Positions 34,386 to 47,000 of a DNA stretch of 64,000 nucleotides are shown here, piece by piece. The notes beneath the pieces are model-generated. The model ran no database searches and was not told the origin of the DNA. It was given only the letters and a program-made list of their open reading frames with translations. Location: NCBI GenBank assembly GCA_025617745.1, contig CM046873.1:29153410-29217409 (forward strand), in the 5' to 3' direction. The number at the start of each line of letters is the position of its first letter. Position 1 is the first letter of the stretch. This DNA is from Heliocidaris erythrogramma. Lineage: Eukaryota > Echinodermata > Echinoidea > Camarodonta > Echinometridae. Both the position numbers and the translations under genes were made by a program.

Positions 34386-34434
34386 GATGGCTGGACAGCG
34401 GTCAGATGGATTTAAAGATGGAAAGAATGTTGAT
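34156..34434 (-). CDS. SAXO4: SAXO4 exon 2 (5'UTR part 34434-34386, CDS 34385-34156)
   Basis: A good acceptor (atcctcag) ends at 34435. An in-frame upstream ATG would need the region beyond that acceptor, which supports the start at 34385 (MGRLPVGQP). Donor gtaggt, phase 2. Confidence 0.9.
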
Positions 34435-34770
34435 CTGAGGATATGAGACAAAATGATAATAATGTCTTAATGATGTCTTCTATTTTGCGTCAGTATCTGT
34501 CAACTCGGGCGCTCAAGGTGCTTGCTCTAAACTATGTTACATGTACATATCCAGTTAAACTCTGTAAGTGCACTGCTCATGGTACTTGTATTTACAGTTA
34601 AACAATACCAAATAGTTCAAAAAGCAAAAATCATACAGGAATATAACATCTCATTTAAATCAACTGATCACTGCATCCTAACCTTGATTTATTTGTATAG
34701 ATATAGGCAAATTTAGAAAGAACAAGCTAATAATTATTTATGTATTTCTTATCCATTATGAACTCATAAC

Positions 34771-34848
34771 ATCTGCCAAGAGTTAGAAGAGCAATTAACT
34801 CTATGAACACTGAGTGAACACCATTCCAGCTCTCAGCAGAAGACATAT
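34771..34848. repeat. Degenerate short foldback element
   Basis: TCTGCCAAGAGTTAGAAGAGC faces CCAGCTCTCAGCAGAAGAC. Lies in the SAXO4 first intron. Confidence 0.55.
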
Positions 34849-35602
34849 AAAAGGGAAAAAAAGTATTGGTATATAAATACGTAGCAAAGAATGAATCAAT
34901 GTCTCTTTGTGCTCAGGTACTTGGTATGTCCGTAAAATCTATGGCGTTTGTATATGGAAAAAAAAATCTATGGCGTTTTAGTAAACATAAAGTTGTCTTC
35001 TTCCTATGTACCCACAGGTTGTGTGTCCGGACAGGTTGGGTATCCAGACAGACGATTTAAAAATGCAATTTGAACAATTTTGCATGCAATATTTCAAGAA
35101 TTTTTAAAAACCTATGTTAGGATATACTATAAATGGCAAATTCCATGATGGTTAGTTCTATTTGAAGCATATTTTTCATGAAATCCAGCGGCAAACTTGA
35201 TAACATTATATTTGGTAACATGGACACACAGCCCCCATTATACAATGTACAACTACAAGCAAAAAGTAAGTTAACCTCTTGACTTCATATTTATAAAAGA
35301 AGGGCCATATTAACGTCTGAATTTTTGGACAAAACGTATTTAATACTCAAATCGAAATCAAAATTTAGTTCACAGAGCTATAATATAAATACAGCCTATA
35401 CACAAAAATATCAAATATAGACATAGGCCCTACATCTTATGCCACATACACACTGAAAATGTATCCACAACAGTCAACAGGCTCAACAGAGATAGAGAGA
35501 GGGCAATCAAAAATATACTAGGTTTTTACGATAAATGAATGAAAACTGGGCTCTCTATCTAGAACTAGGTTTGAATTCGTATAAATATATTCACTATTTT
35601 AC

Positions 35603-35745
35603 CTGCAAGAATGCTGAATTATTCTCTGAAGTCCCTTGGATCGGCAGGAAAATGCCCAAATTTTGACGATATCTCCAACAAATTCCGAAGGAGCAAAGTC
35701 TATCACTACACAAAACACGCCTCATCAACAATACGGAAGCTGAAG
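35603..35745 (-). other. SAXO4 5'UTR exon (upper end approximate)
   Basis: A strong donor (CTTGCAG|gtaaaa) on the minus strand at 35603 is the natural partner of the acceptor at 34435. The transcription start is inferred to lie just below the X-box at 35764. Confidence 0.55.
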
Positions 35746-36020
35746 GGGAGCTGTGTGTGTTGTGTTGCTACGAGTAACCAACATGTGCTCTCCGGCATAT
35801 ATGAATATTCATTAGTGTACATTATTTACATAAGAATACGCTCTTACGTTGCGTCATGCGCTATTTTGGGGAGTGCCTTTTTATGAATATGCATTAGCTT
35901 GAACTTCGCGGAAGTGGTACACACACACACACACCCGGCAGGATTAATCATGAATAATTTCAAGTTCAAGCGGAACCAGGACATTGTGAATTAATAATGT
36001 TTCATTCGTGGTAGATCTGA
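35745..36020. promoter_or_regulatory. Divergent promoter region between SAXO4 and the vWA/zinc-finger gene
   Basis: The first exons of the two genes point away from each other across about 400 bases. The stretch is GC-richer than its surroundings (for example around 35848-35862 and 35905-35915) and has a short (AC)n run at 35920-35934. No TATA box is obvious. Confidence 0.5.
35764..35778. promoter_or_regulatory. RFX X-box candidate in the SAXO4 promoter
   Basis: GTTGCTACGAGTAAC has two RFX half-sites, GTTGCT and AGTAAC, spaced by three bases. It fits the imperfect palindrome GTNRCC(N0-3)RGYAAC with one mismatch. It is placed just upstream of the inferred SAXO4 start, where RFX-controlled ciliary genes carry their X-box. 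Confidence 0.6.
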
Positions 36021-36124
36021 TTGATATTTGTATGATTGTTTTAGCACGATCAACTGCGAGGAAAACAAAGACGTGACATACGCAGGACACGATCGCAGCA
36101 ACGGTCCCACATCCTGAAATTTGT
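36000..36124 (+). other. Probable 5'UTR exon of the vWA/zinc-finger gene (start approximate)
   Basis: A consensus donor (gtaagt at 36125) follows GC-rich, CpG-containing sequence with no long ORF. The next acceptor in phase with a coding start is at 37911-37913. Confidence 0.45.
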
Positions 36125-36394
36125 GTAAGTAAAATGTTTGTTAATACATACCAGAAAGAATAATAATGTTTGAAATCAAATCAATGTGACTTTACTTTAA
36201 AGTTTAAATAATAGCAAGATTGAATTTCACTTAAACATGTTAAAAAAAAAAAAATTGCATTTCTGAGCCACTCTAAGTTACTTCTGTCTTTCATTACCCC
36301 CCCCCCCCCCGCTAAACTAGCCTAAAGAAATAATGAAAAACATTAAACAGTAGAAAGCTAAATTATAAAGTTAGAAACTTACTTTGTTAGATAA

Positions 36395-37547
36395 TAGGGC
36401 AAAAGTCATTATTATGCCCAGCCGCCATTAAATCCGCCTGAACAAGTGAATAATTAGTCAAGTTTCTTGGTTTTCATTGTTGAAATTCAGTTATTTATAA
36501 CAGAATAAACGCTATCGTTATCGATTCATAACTGAAAAAATTATCAGCAAGAAAGAGCGGGATTCGAACCCAGGACCTTAAACGCGAGTGCAGTGTAGAA
36601 ATAGGATACTCTGACAGTCCAGACGCCTTTACCACTAGACCACGAGCAATTGACAGCGAATCTGATCTTGCTGCACTGTACCTCCGCTCCATACAAATCC
36701 TAGGTAGGGTTCTTGCCAATTTGAGGATTACTGGGCATATTAGCTATATATAGCCGATAATAGAATCATTTTATGATTTATTTTAAAAAGAAATGAATTC
36801 TAATTTAAGTTAAATTAGATCTACTAAGTACAAGAACAGTTCCTTGTGTCAGTTGTTTCACCAATCTTTTTCTCAAAATTAGTTTTTCTCTATTTTTGTA
36901 TTGTAATTTTAAAGCAACTTGCTGTCATTGTCAATGACAGTGTTACATTGCCCTCTGAACTTGATGATGTGAACTGGATGATAAGAAAAGGAAAGAAAAT
37001 ATATTATTTTAGTTCAAATTTATTTAGATAATTCATTTATCATGTTTAGTTTTGTAAACTATAAATGTACAAGTTTTATTAAGATTAATTTAAGTATTAA
37101 TTAAAGTAGACTACTTCTACTCTGTACTCATTTCTTGTCAGTAGAATCGGCTATAGTAGCTAATGCCCAGTAATCCTCAAATTGGCAAAAATCCTACCTA
37201 GGATATCGAAAAAACAGTGAGCAGAACAGAGACACTGAATTTCTATAGAGTGGAGGTATAAAGCCTTTTTTAAGAGCAACAAGCTGTACCGTCAACTGCT
37301 CGTGGTTTAGTGGTAAAGAAATCTGCATGGTCGAAGTAATCCTTATTCTACACCGCACGTTCTACAATGTTGCTGGTTCGAATCCCGCTCTTCTTGACTG
37401 ATATTTTTTTCAGTTATGAATTAACAATAGCGTTTATTCCGTTGAAAATGATCAGAATTTCAATAATAAAAACACAAGAAACTTGACTAAATATTCACTT
37501 GGTCAGGCGGATTTAATGGTGGCTGGGCATAATAACGACTTTGGCCG
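36395..37547. repeat. 1.15-kb inverted repeat with a tRNA-like Pol III promoter in each arm
   Basis: The left arm (about 36395-36765) and right arm (about 37120-37547) match in inverted order over at least five blocks, including GTCATTATTATGCCCAGCC, AATAAACGCTATCG and CCAATTTGAGGATTACTGGG. Each arm has an A-box (TGGTCTAGTGG, minus, 36632-36642; TGGTTTAGTGG, plus, 37303-37313) and a perfect B-box GGTTCGAATCC (36560-36570 and 37375-37385). The arms are imperfect, so the element is not recent. Lies in the first intron of the vWA/ZnF gene. Confidence 0.8.
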
Positions 37548-37913
37548 TAGAATCTATATGTTATCCACATGAAAATGACATGTAAAAGTTACATGTAGAT
37601 GACTATGTCATTAAATTTTGAAATGCAGCATATTAATACTGTCATTCATATTTCACAAGTTGTTAATTTGACTTTGTTTTACTCTAAAGGCTATTTGATT
37701 ATAGATCATTCTAACAAAAGCTTTAAAAATAGAATAGGGTCTAGTATTATATTAATTTTAAAACTTTTGCTAGAGTTTTCTATTTTAAAAGCTATTTGAG
37801 TAAAGCAAAGTAACAAATTGTGAAAGTCAGTATTGTGGTGTACATGTACTTCATATCTTAAGATGAAGTATTAATAACAATTTCTTCTGATTATTCCATC
37901 ACTTTATCTTCAG

Positions 37914-38050
37914 GTTTGAGAACAAACACCATTTTATCAACTTTAAGGGCAAAAGGAATAGAGTGTTACCATGGATTTTGGATCCTCCCACATCTTCACC
38001 GAGGTTGGATCAGATACAGAAGAGATCACAGCCGCTGACTTCCAAGCCCA
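37914..38050 (+). CDS. vWA/ZnF gene exon 2: 5'UTR to 37970, start ATG 37971
   Basis: Acceptor cttcag, donor gtaagt, ending in phase 2. The ATG follows gttacc and opens MDFGSSHIFTEVGSDTEEIT. It is the first in-frame ATG after the acceptor. Confidence 0.85.
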
Positions 38051-41000
38051 GTAAGTTAACCTCTTGACTACTGAATTCCATAATTCCATCATTCCATCAT
38101 TCCATCATATAGACTAATGTGATAAGTCTTTCCATTCAACCGTATAATAGAGTCTACAATATACAAGTGGATTTATACATTAAATAAAAGGAAAAACAAC
38201 ATCATTGCATGTAGATCTTTTTGAAAAGTATGAGGGAATCGGTCTCTTTTCAAAGAATTGAAATTTACAAAGTATAATACTGTACATATGCTATCTTGGT
38301 ACAAACAAATATATCCCCAATGATTTTCATATCCTAAAAAGCTGCATTTGGTAGTGACCTGCAGTACTGTAAACATCATTTGGAAACCTTTAAGATGTTA
38401 TATTTATATAATATTGGATGCACTTGAGTGGTATATCAGATATATTGCATTCAGCTAGCATGAATATTGCACGAATCAAAGATGAGTGCAATATTTATGC
38501 TAGATGAATGCTATATATCTGATATACCATGAAAGAAATCTAATATTATTATTATACATACAAATTCGAGGAAACATACAACTTTACAATGGCCTGGAGA
38601 AGATGGTACCCAACAGCTCAAGTCAGGATACAGATAGAGCTCAGACCGTGCAGGTCTATGGAAAATATGTGCTACCTCTAACTAGCACAGCAAAGCAGGC
38701 CAGTTGGAACAATAAAAAACGATGAAATTGGTTCACGTACTCACCAACATCCAATATACAGAGTAAAAATGATCCTTCAATATAATGATCCAAAACAGCA
38801 AATTCCAACGTCCATGTTTGTTTACAAATGTTTCGAATTTACCGCTTGCAATATCGAGGCTGCGCTGCGCTGCCATACACAAAACTAAAGGTATGAGAAC
38901 TATGCAGACAACACTGAAAATTTACGTGTAAACCTATGGCATTTAGCGCTTCGTCGCAATCTTTTTGTGCGAGCGATTGATGAAAGCAAGACTCCACCGA
39001 ACGTGCTTTTGCGCATGCGTCGGACAAAAATTGCAATGGTATATCAGCGCAAGCGTTGAATATCGTGACAATATTCCACCCTTTTACAACATTGACAAGA
39101 GTAACGTAATACACGCAAGACAGTTAATATGCTAACTGTATTGTATGCAATCAAACTGAACAACAGAAATCTCACAGAACGGAAAAATACAAGGTTTTAT
39201 TCTATCGGAAAAGTAACCTATATGTGTAATAATGTTTTTTATATGCCTCTTCAATTTACTTTTCCTCTTTCAGATATGGCATATACCAACCCTTAGGATC
39301 AAGATTGTCAGTGCATGCTGTCAGCCAAGCCAATGGTACCATATTTTGTTTTCAATATCAGTGTTTTCTGTCTGTTTTGAGTGTTTCATCATCATATTCA
39401 TTCCCTTGATTTCATGAGTGCATGCAAAACAAAAATACCATCTACTCATTGAAAAAAAATATTTCAAGAAGTACAATTGCAGAAAATAAGCCAGTTCATA
39501 ATTGGTACATACATGTACATGTAGTACAAAGTACATGTACCTTGAAATGACCCCAGTTTGCAATTGCACATGCATCTGTTTTGGTGGACGCACTACTAGT
39601 TTATCTACTGAAACACAAAGTGGGAAAAATGCATATTCATACAAAAGTTTGTAAAACATGATGTAAAGTATGAATCGTTATTTTGAAAGGTCTTTTCTGA
39701 TAGCTGACAGTTTTGATAATTTCCTACACCAACCAAATCCTAACTCAAACCCTGGACAAATATACCTTACCCTAACCCTAAATCTGAATTTAAACCCGCT
39801 TGCAATCCAAACCCTATCCCTATATCTCAAAATAACCCCCAAGCAATTATTGCTGGAGCATAGGTCAGAGTACCAATAGTGGTCATATTCACTGTATATC
39901 TTTGTGTTTTCATGTCACCTTCCTTCCCCCGCCACCGAAGACAAGAAAAAAAATTGAATCCTCCCCTCTCTTTTATTACCGGTGCACCATTTTTGACATT
40001 ACACATGTGGGCAGCTACAAATGTACATGTATCCTACATTAAATCGTCTGTTGAGAGCCAGAAGGGCTTTAACTCTGTATTTAAAGTATATGAGGTAACG
40101 CCCTTCTGGCTCCAAACAGACAATATTATAGTGCTCATGTTTGCTGCCATACACATACATATAGGGCAAAGGTCACCTTTATCGTCAGCAGCTCTTTAGA
40201 GCTTGAATATAAACCATATGAATAGACTGAAAAGCTTATCACCGGAAAAACAAATATGAAACCAAATCTGGAAATCCCCAGCAGGTTGTTACAGACTGAG
40301 TTGTGGTTTACATATCCACCTGTCATGTATATATTCTAGATTACATATAAATTATGCGTGTACAGGTTATCTAAAAACATTACAGCTGCATTTCCGTTTG
40401 ATTAAACAAGTAACCCAAAACCAGAAGCCAATATTGCCTCACTGATCAGCCATTTGTACACAATGTGTGTGGTTTTACTTGTATATTAAAATAAATTCCC
40501 TGAAAATTTGTGTGCATTGCAACTTTAGAAGAAAACATGGAATGTTATGCCAGGGAGCCACCTCCCTGGTCATGCTAAGGAAGGAAATTTTACATGCATG
40601 CATCTGTAATTTTATCATTTTTCATGTTCATCAAATTTAATTTCTAAAATCTGCATTTCTATTGTTTTTGTTGTTGTTTTTTGTTTATTCATCAAATTTA
40701 ATTTCTAAAATCTGCATTTCTATTGTTTTTGTTGTTGTTACTAAAATAGATGGGATACATCACAGGCTATTAAAGTTGCATGTAAATTTGAAAAGAGTGT
40801 ATATGCATTTTTGAGATTGTTGATCAACTAATTTCTGTGCCATCATATTTCATGATACTTATCATTTCTTTAAAATAGAAGTGTGCGGGTCATTATACTG
40901 ACATTAATTTGATTGCCTTTATCTGTTTCGGAATGTTACATTAGTTTGGTTTTTTTTTCTTCCTCATTTTCCTTCATTGGTCATCTTTCTCTTTTATTAC

Positions 41001-44000
41001 TCTTTACATGAGTTCTTCCCCTCCCTCTCTCTCTCTCTCTCTCTAATTTTACATTCTCTCTTCCTCCTTTACTTTCCCATTTCTCTCTTCATATTTTTCT
41101 ATTTTGTTAAAATTCCTGATCAATATGAGGCATTGCAAAAATATATCCCATTCATGAGACTAAGTACTGCAGAAATAGTTTTATACAAATATGTTTTGAG
41201 CTTTTTTTGAAAGAAAGTGGCAGGAAATTTGTCTATTCCATCTCTTCCTTTTCCTTCTCCCCTTTCTGTCCCACTTTGAAGACCCATCTTTATTTTCCAT
41301 GCCCTCTCTTCCCCTGCCTTGTCAGTGCTACAGTATACCTACAACCCCCCCCCCCCCCCCATCAAATGGCTAAAAAAATGCTAAATAGTGGGGAAATTAA
41401 AGAGAGAAAAGAAAGGAAGACATGAAGATTGGGAAGGCAATGTGGAAAGAAAATGATACAAAACAATTCCCTCCCGCACATTCCCCTCATTCGATGGCTT
41501 TGTTTTCTCTTCTTTCATGTCCCTATTGAGACCAAACCCCCCCCCCCCCCCCCCGCATATGATACCTATGCCCCTTAATGAATTGGCCCAAGCTTATTAT
41601 CATCTTCCCTTCCTCTTCCAATCTCTTCTTCCCACTCCTCTTTGTGCGTAGAACGATATTGCCTTAAGCTGCTTGAGGTCCATGATTTTCTCCACTTCCC
41701 TCTAGCAATTCTACTCTACATCCGTAAATGTTTACTTGTTTAGGAATGATGGTCTCTATCCTTTTCCTTCTCCTCCTCCTTCTCTTCTTCTTCTTCTCTT
41801 CCTTCCACTCATCATTCATAAAAAATACCTATAATTAACATCTTTTGAAATGCATGTTTGCCTTCCCTCCATACCATCGTCCATCCGCCTGCCATCTCAA
41901 CCCTCATCCGGTGTGGTATGTTACATTCTGGCATCGTTAGACGAGGAACATGATGATTATAATCATCTTGATGGTTTTAAACCAGAAGGTGATGGAGGTG
42001 GTAAGGATCTAGAATTACAATCATAATAATTACAATCATTTTGTGTTTTCTTATGGTTTGTTCATATTCTATGCTTCGGGGAACCATGTTTTGTTTTTTT
42101 TAAACGTGTAAAGTGGCAAATGTGTGCAACAAAGGTAGTACAGGTATTCGCTTATCTCTGTGTTAAAAGCTACAGAAGTGTAAAGCAGATTACACTTATT
42201 TCATTATGAAAAAACAACAACCTTGAACAAGCCCTTATGGTGATAATTTGCATGTACATGTATTCTTTTTAATTTAATCTCTTCCAGAATCTCTTATTTC
42301 ATTAATTGTATTGTCAGATATGAGTTAACAAATATTACAGGGTAACTTCTTCTGTAAACTAAATTTTCCTACACATGTACATGTATACATCCCTTATTAT
42401 GCTTAAAATTTGAAAGAAAAATTTAAATCAATTTCTGTGTTCAGACAAAATATGTGTACCGGTAATAGTTACATGAAGATATTTTAAGGATGCCAGGATG
42501 TTTACTTAAAAACTATGGTGGCTTTAATTAGAAATTACATATGAGTAGGTCCCCATATACACTATCAGTCTGATTAATTTCTATTTGTCACGTTGTTGCA
42601 CATTGTTATAATGCTTTGTTGTAAATTAAATGAAATATTTGTTTGGTAGTTTTACCTTAAAGCTGACTATATTTGTCAAAAGAAAAATGCATGTCGCAAA
42701 TCAATCACAAGTGGTTATTTATCATTTTCTTTTACACTAAATCCATTCATACATGTACATGTAGGCACAAATTTAGTCGGCATTTATTTTTCATTTTGTT
42801 CCTTAATTGTTATGTGTATTGTTTTCATGCCTGTGTTTTCACAGTAGAGTTCATTGTAGGCACCTCCAACATATATTGACTATTGTCCCATACTGACATA
42901 TCTGTGTATTGTTTTCATGCCTGTACCTGTCTGTTCATCTGTATACTTATTATAGCTTCACAACCACCTCCATCTTCAGACGATGCTCTTTTTCAAGGAG
43001 AATCTCATGACTATCAGGGTGTGTCTAAAAACACTAATTTTCTACTCTTATTTTTTTTTCTTTGTCATGGTGTGATTGTGTCTTATTTCAATAGTATAGT
43101 TTTAGCAAGTTTGTTCATTTTCCCATAAAAAAGTCAAATGTTACAAAGAAAAGTGTTCTTGCTTTGTGCATGCATCCATGAACATGTATAGCTGATGTCA
43201 AATTATTCTACTTTCATTTTACATTCATTTACATGTATTTTAATAAACGAAAAGTCTTCAAAAATAGGAGATATAAAGACTGGAAATATGGGAGGAATCT
43301 GATAAACAAAGGAAAGCCATTAGAATTCAGGCAATGTTGCTTTGAGTCCTTATTTTATGTGGAGTAGATCTAATAATCTGGCAATATAAATGTGATTTTA
43401 TTTCATCTATACATACAATGATTGGGAAGATCTAGGCCCTGTTTCATAAAAACTTGTCATCAATAACAAGTTGCAATAACTGTTAGAAGCTACTGAAATC
43501 CTTGCATCCGATTGGCTGAGAGCAAATTTGTCAGTAAAAATTACTGACAAGACACTTGATGAAACACCCCCTGGAGCAGATAGAGATTGGAAATGTTTCC
43601 TTCATCTTTCATTCATTAGCTGAACTGTGTTTTTCTTCTTGTTTAAGTAAATGAGAATGTTCGCTATTTTTTTCATCATCTTTTAGTGCTGTATGACAAC
43701 TTTATGGGAGACACAAAAGGAGGACGAGGAGGAGCAGCAGGTGAGCTCTAAGCTTTGACCTTTAACCTTCAACGTAACCTTTACCTCCCTTGTCAAAAAG
43801 TACCGTAGTGTACCCATGGTAATTTGACAGTAATTTGACCAAATTATACCATCAAATCATGGTAATTTGATAGTACTTTGCATGATTTGATGTTAATTTG
43901 GTCAAATTACCATGGGTACTATGGTTCTTTTTTTACAAGGGCTTGCTGTTAGCTAAAACTTAAGCAAAAAAACCTCAATTGTGCTTTGATTGTTTGGCCT

Positions 44001-47000
44001 AGAAAAGATAGCAGCTGCTAAATGTAGTTTTCAATGATGAAGAAGAAACATGCAATGTGAATGGTTTTTTTTTCCATGGGTGATATTTTTTGTGCCCATG
44101 TTGAGAGGAAAGTAGGATTCAAAAATCTTACCATAGGTTTGGTGGGTTTAGCAAATGAACCTTGAAATTGGTTATCCGTGAGGCTTTCCAGACCAGTAAA
44201 TACACGTATGTGTGTGTTCTTTTAAAACAAACATGATCATTGGAATTTGCACTTTCTGAACTTTCTTGAAAAGCTCAGTAATGGTAAATGATTTTTTCAC
44301 TAAAAATATAAATTTGGATAATTTGCATACTGTAGCAAAAGGGTAAAAGTTGGAATTCTTTTAGAATCCCTCCAAATTGACCTTCAACCCTGCATCAGAT
44401 TTTGCTATAAATCGGGGTACAACTTTTTTTCATTGATTTTCTTGAAATTGTGCAGTTAGCACTTTGCCTGTTTAACTAGTTCCCACACTTCATGGATTAT
44501 GTGACAAAGGGTTTACTGGGATGTGAAATTACAGCCTGCATGAGTTCAGGGTTAAGCACATAGTGAACATACATGTATGCACATGCACATGTACATGTAC
44601 ATGTATGTATATAGGGGACTTTGTGTGTATAGAAAAGCAATGGCGAGGTAAATGTCTCATGAAAGCTATTGAAATAGTATTCTGCAAGTGCATTTTATGA
44701 ATATATAATGAGATCCAATTCCAAATAAAATGTGCTATTTATTATGTCTACATGGCCATAAAAGTTGTTGCATTAATTAATTGCTGGAAAGTGCCAGAAA
44801 TGTGATTACCATCTAATATTGAAAAAGTAGTATGCAGTATCTGCATGTACATGTACAATGTAGTACTGAAAATGAGGGTTGTATTTTATAAGAATTTTAT
44901 TTGTACAATATGTTGATAATAACACTCAAATAATAAATATGATCCTATTGTTGGAATCACAAGTTGTGAACATTTTTTTCTTTTCTTGAAGCCCCAATTC
45001 CGTTTTGATTTTGTAAAGTTTAGTAATGCATATTAATCTATAAAATAAATGTCCCTGAACAACATGTACTCCACTTAAAGGGGAAGTCCACCCTGATGTC
45101 AATATGTTTCAAAAGTAGCAGAAAAATTAAAGAAACACATCAATGAAAGTTTGAGCAAAATTCGATAAGAAATAAGAAAGTTAACAAATTGGCAACTTCG
45201 TGACATACATGTATCTTGCGAGCTCCTCTCCCATTCGCTTTTCTTGTGAGAGGAGCTCATACATGTAACTTCCTTATTTCTGAACAGATTTTGATCAAAC
45301 TCTCATCTGTTTCTCTCATTTTTCTGCCTTTATTCAAATTAACTAGGGTGGACTTCCCCTTTAAGAGCTGAATATATGCAAAATGAAATGAAATAAAGTG
45401 AAATATCTAGAGGAATCATTTCAAAAGGAATTCATACGATCATCATCTCCCAGATCATCTTAAGTTCCCATAATATTTACCACTGTTTTTCATGACCAGA
45501 CATAAAGTATTGTGAAAAATTAGCATTTTAGAAAGATGACGACATACATAGTGCATGTTCAAACACCGCCAAATCTCACACCTGCATGTACATATGCTGT
45601 ACATGTATATCCTAGAACTTTTATGTACATACCCATATGAAGAAAAGAAAACAGACAATGCTGGTTCATAAGATTTAGGATAGAAGGTTCAGACTAGAAT
45701 TAGAGTTAGGGATAAAGTATTGATAGATGTAACTGATCCCAAATATTATCCTGTTTGATATTCCTGTCAATGTTTTTAATGCAATTAATTCTAATTGTAT
45801 TCTCATTATTTTTATGATGTCTTTTTTTTTTTTAAATAAAACTAATTCTATTATTAAAGTATCATGTCATTCTATTTTCTTCAAAAATGCAAAAAAGTTA
45901 TGAAATATCATATTAACTATCATGTCAATGTGGTTGTTTTTTTTCAGCCGGTCAACCAATTTACGATAACAGAAATTTCCAGAAGGAATCAACCAAAAGC
46001 AGCGACTATGCCAAACCTTATGACTACTTAAAGAGGGAGAGCCACCCTTATGAGTATGCCGGACGTAAGTCGCCTGTGATCCAGTTATCATTTAGCAAAC
46101 AAACTTTGTTTGATTAATGATCATTGCTCAAATATAGTTTATTTGACCAGTGATCTTTATTTGATCTGTGATCCTAGAACCGGACTTGTAAAGTTTTGAA
46201 GATATAATGTGTCCGATTTCAGGATAGTCGTAAATGGGCGGTTATGGCTAATGGCATTTTCACAGGAAAGGTGTTTAATAGAGCTGAAATCTTAAGAGTA
46301 ATACTGCAAATATTTGTTATTGTGAGTCATATAGTAATATTTGGAAATTGAACAGAGCAAATTCCTCTGTCTCCTTCATTTTAGACTCCTTTGCGTCTTT
46401 ATTTCTACCTCTTTCCTTCCTTCTTTCATCTTCCTTTTTTCATCTTCCTTTTCTTACCCTTGCTCCCTTCTGTAGTTGTCTCTTTTTATCCTTTCTTTCC
46501 CTCCTTTTACTACTCGAAATTGTTTCTTTACTTGCGTTATAACCCATTCCTTTTCTTTAATCGTTTCAGTGCCTTTTTCCTTCCTCAGTCTTTATCATAT
46601 CATTTCCTCTATCTTAACAGTTCTTGGGATGTATCTATTACGTGTTTATGTACCAATTTTGTGTACATTTTTGTCATATTCTTTGCCTTCTCTTTTAATA
46701 ACAAGCATGTAGATTTGCACATGAAAGTGAGATCTACCTAATTTTGTTGTCTTAAGAGTTTGAGTGCCATTTTAATATTTAGGCACATGTATATATGGCA
46801 TGTGAAACCCAACTGGGTCCCTCTTACAGGTAACCCGACATTTACTCTGGTGAAACTTGCTCCGTGTTTTGAAGTATATGGTTAGGTTTAGGATTCGGTT
46901 TAAGGGTAGGGCTCAAATTAGATACAGTGTTTTGTCAGGGTTGACTTTCGGAATAATTAGTGGTGGAAATTGTTGTAAAGCCCTCTTGTATCCATGTCTG

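Larger units (their letters stand above)
39336..42955. other. vWA/ZnF gene intron, repeat-poor
   Basis: A 3.6-kb intron. It holds a foldback at 40041, a tandem duplication at 40629, CT-rich tracts and poly-C runs. No additional exon was identified. Confidence 0.6.
43741..45947. other. vWA/ZnF gene intron
   Basis: A 2.2-kb intron with the foldback at 43803 and the MITE at 45074. 44590-44610 is a run of overlapping ACATGT palindromes. Nothing else is recognised. Confidence 0.6.

Noticed and set aside
36846-37031. Small ORF between the arms of the tRNA-like inverted repeat, as a possible transposition gene
   Set aside because: Only 61 codons, AT-rich composition, no motif of any transposase or endonuclease.
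38504-39114. Two ORFs in a GC-richer intronic block that could be an extra gene or exon
   Set aside because: No paired splice sites in the needed phase; it adjoins a foldback and shares a motif with it, so a repeat is more likely.
39720-39840. CCCTAA-like runs suggesting an interstitial telomere
   Set aside because: Only two adjacent CCCTAA units occur inside an irregular CT/CCTAA-rich stretch.
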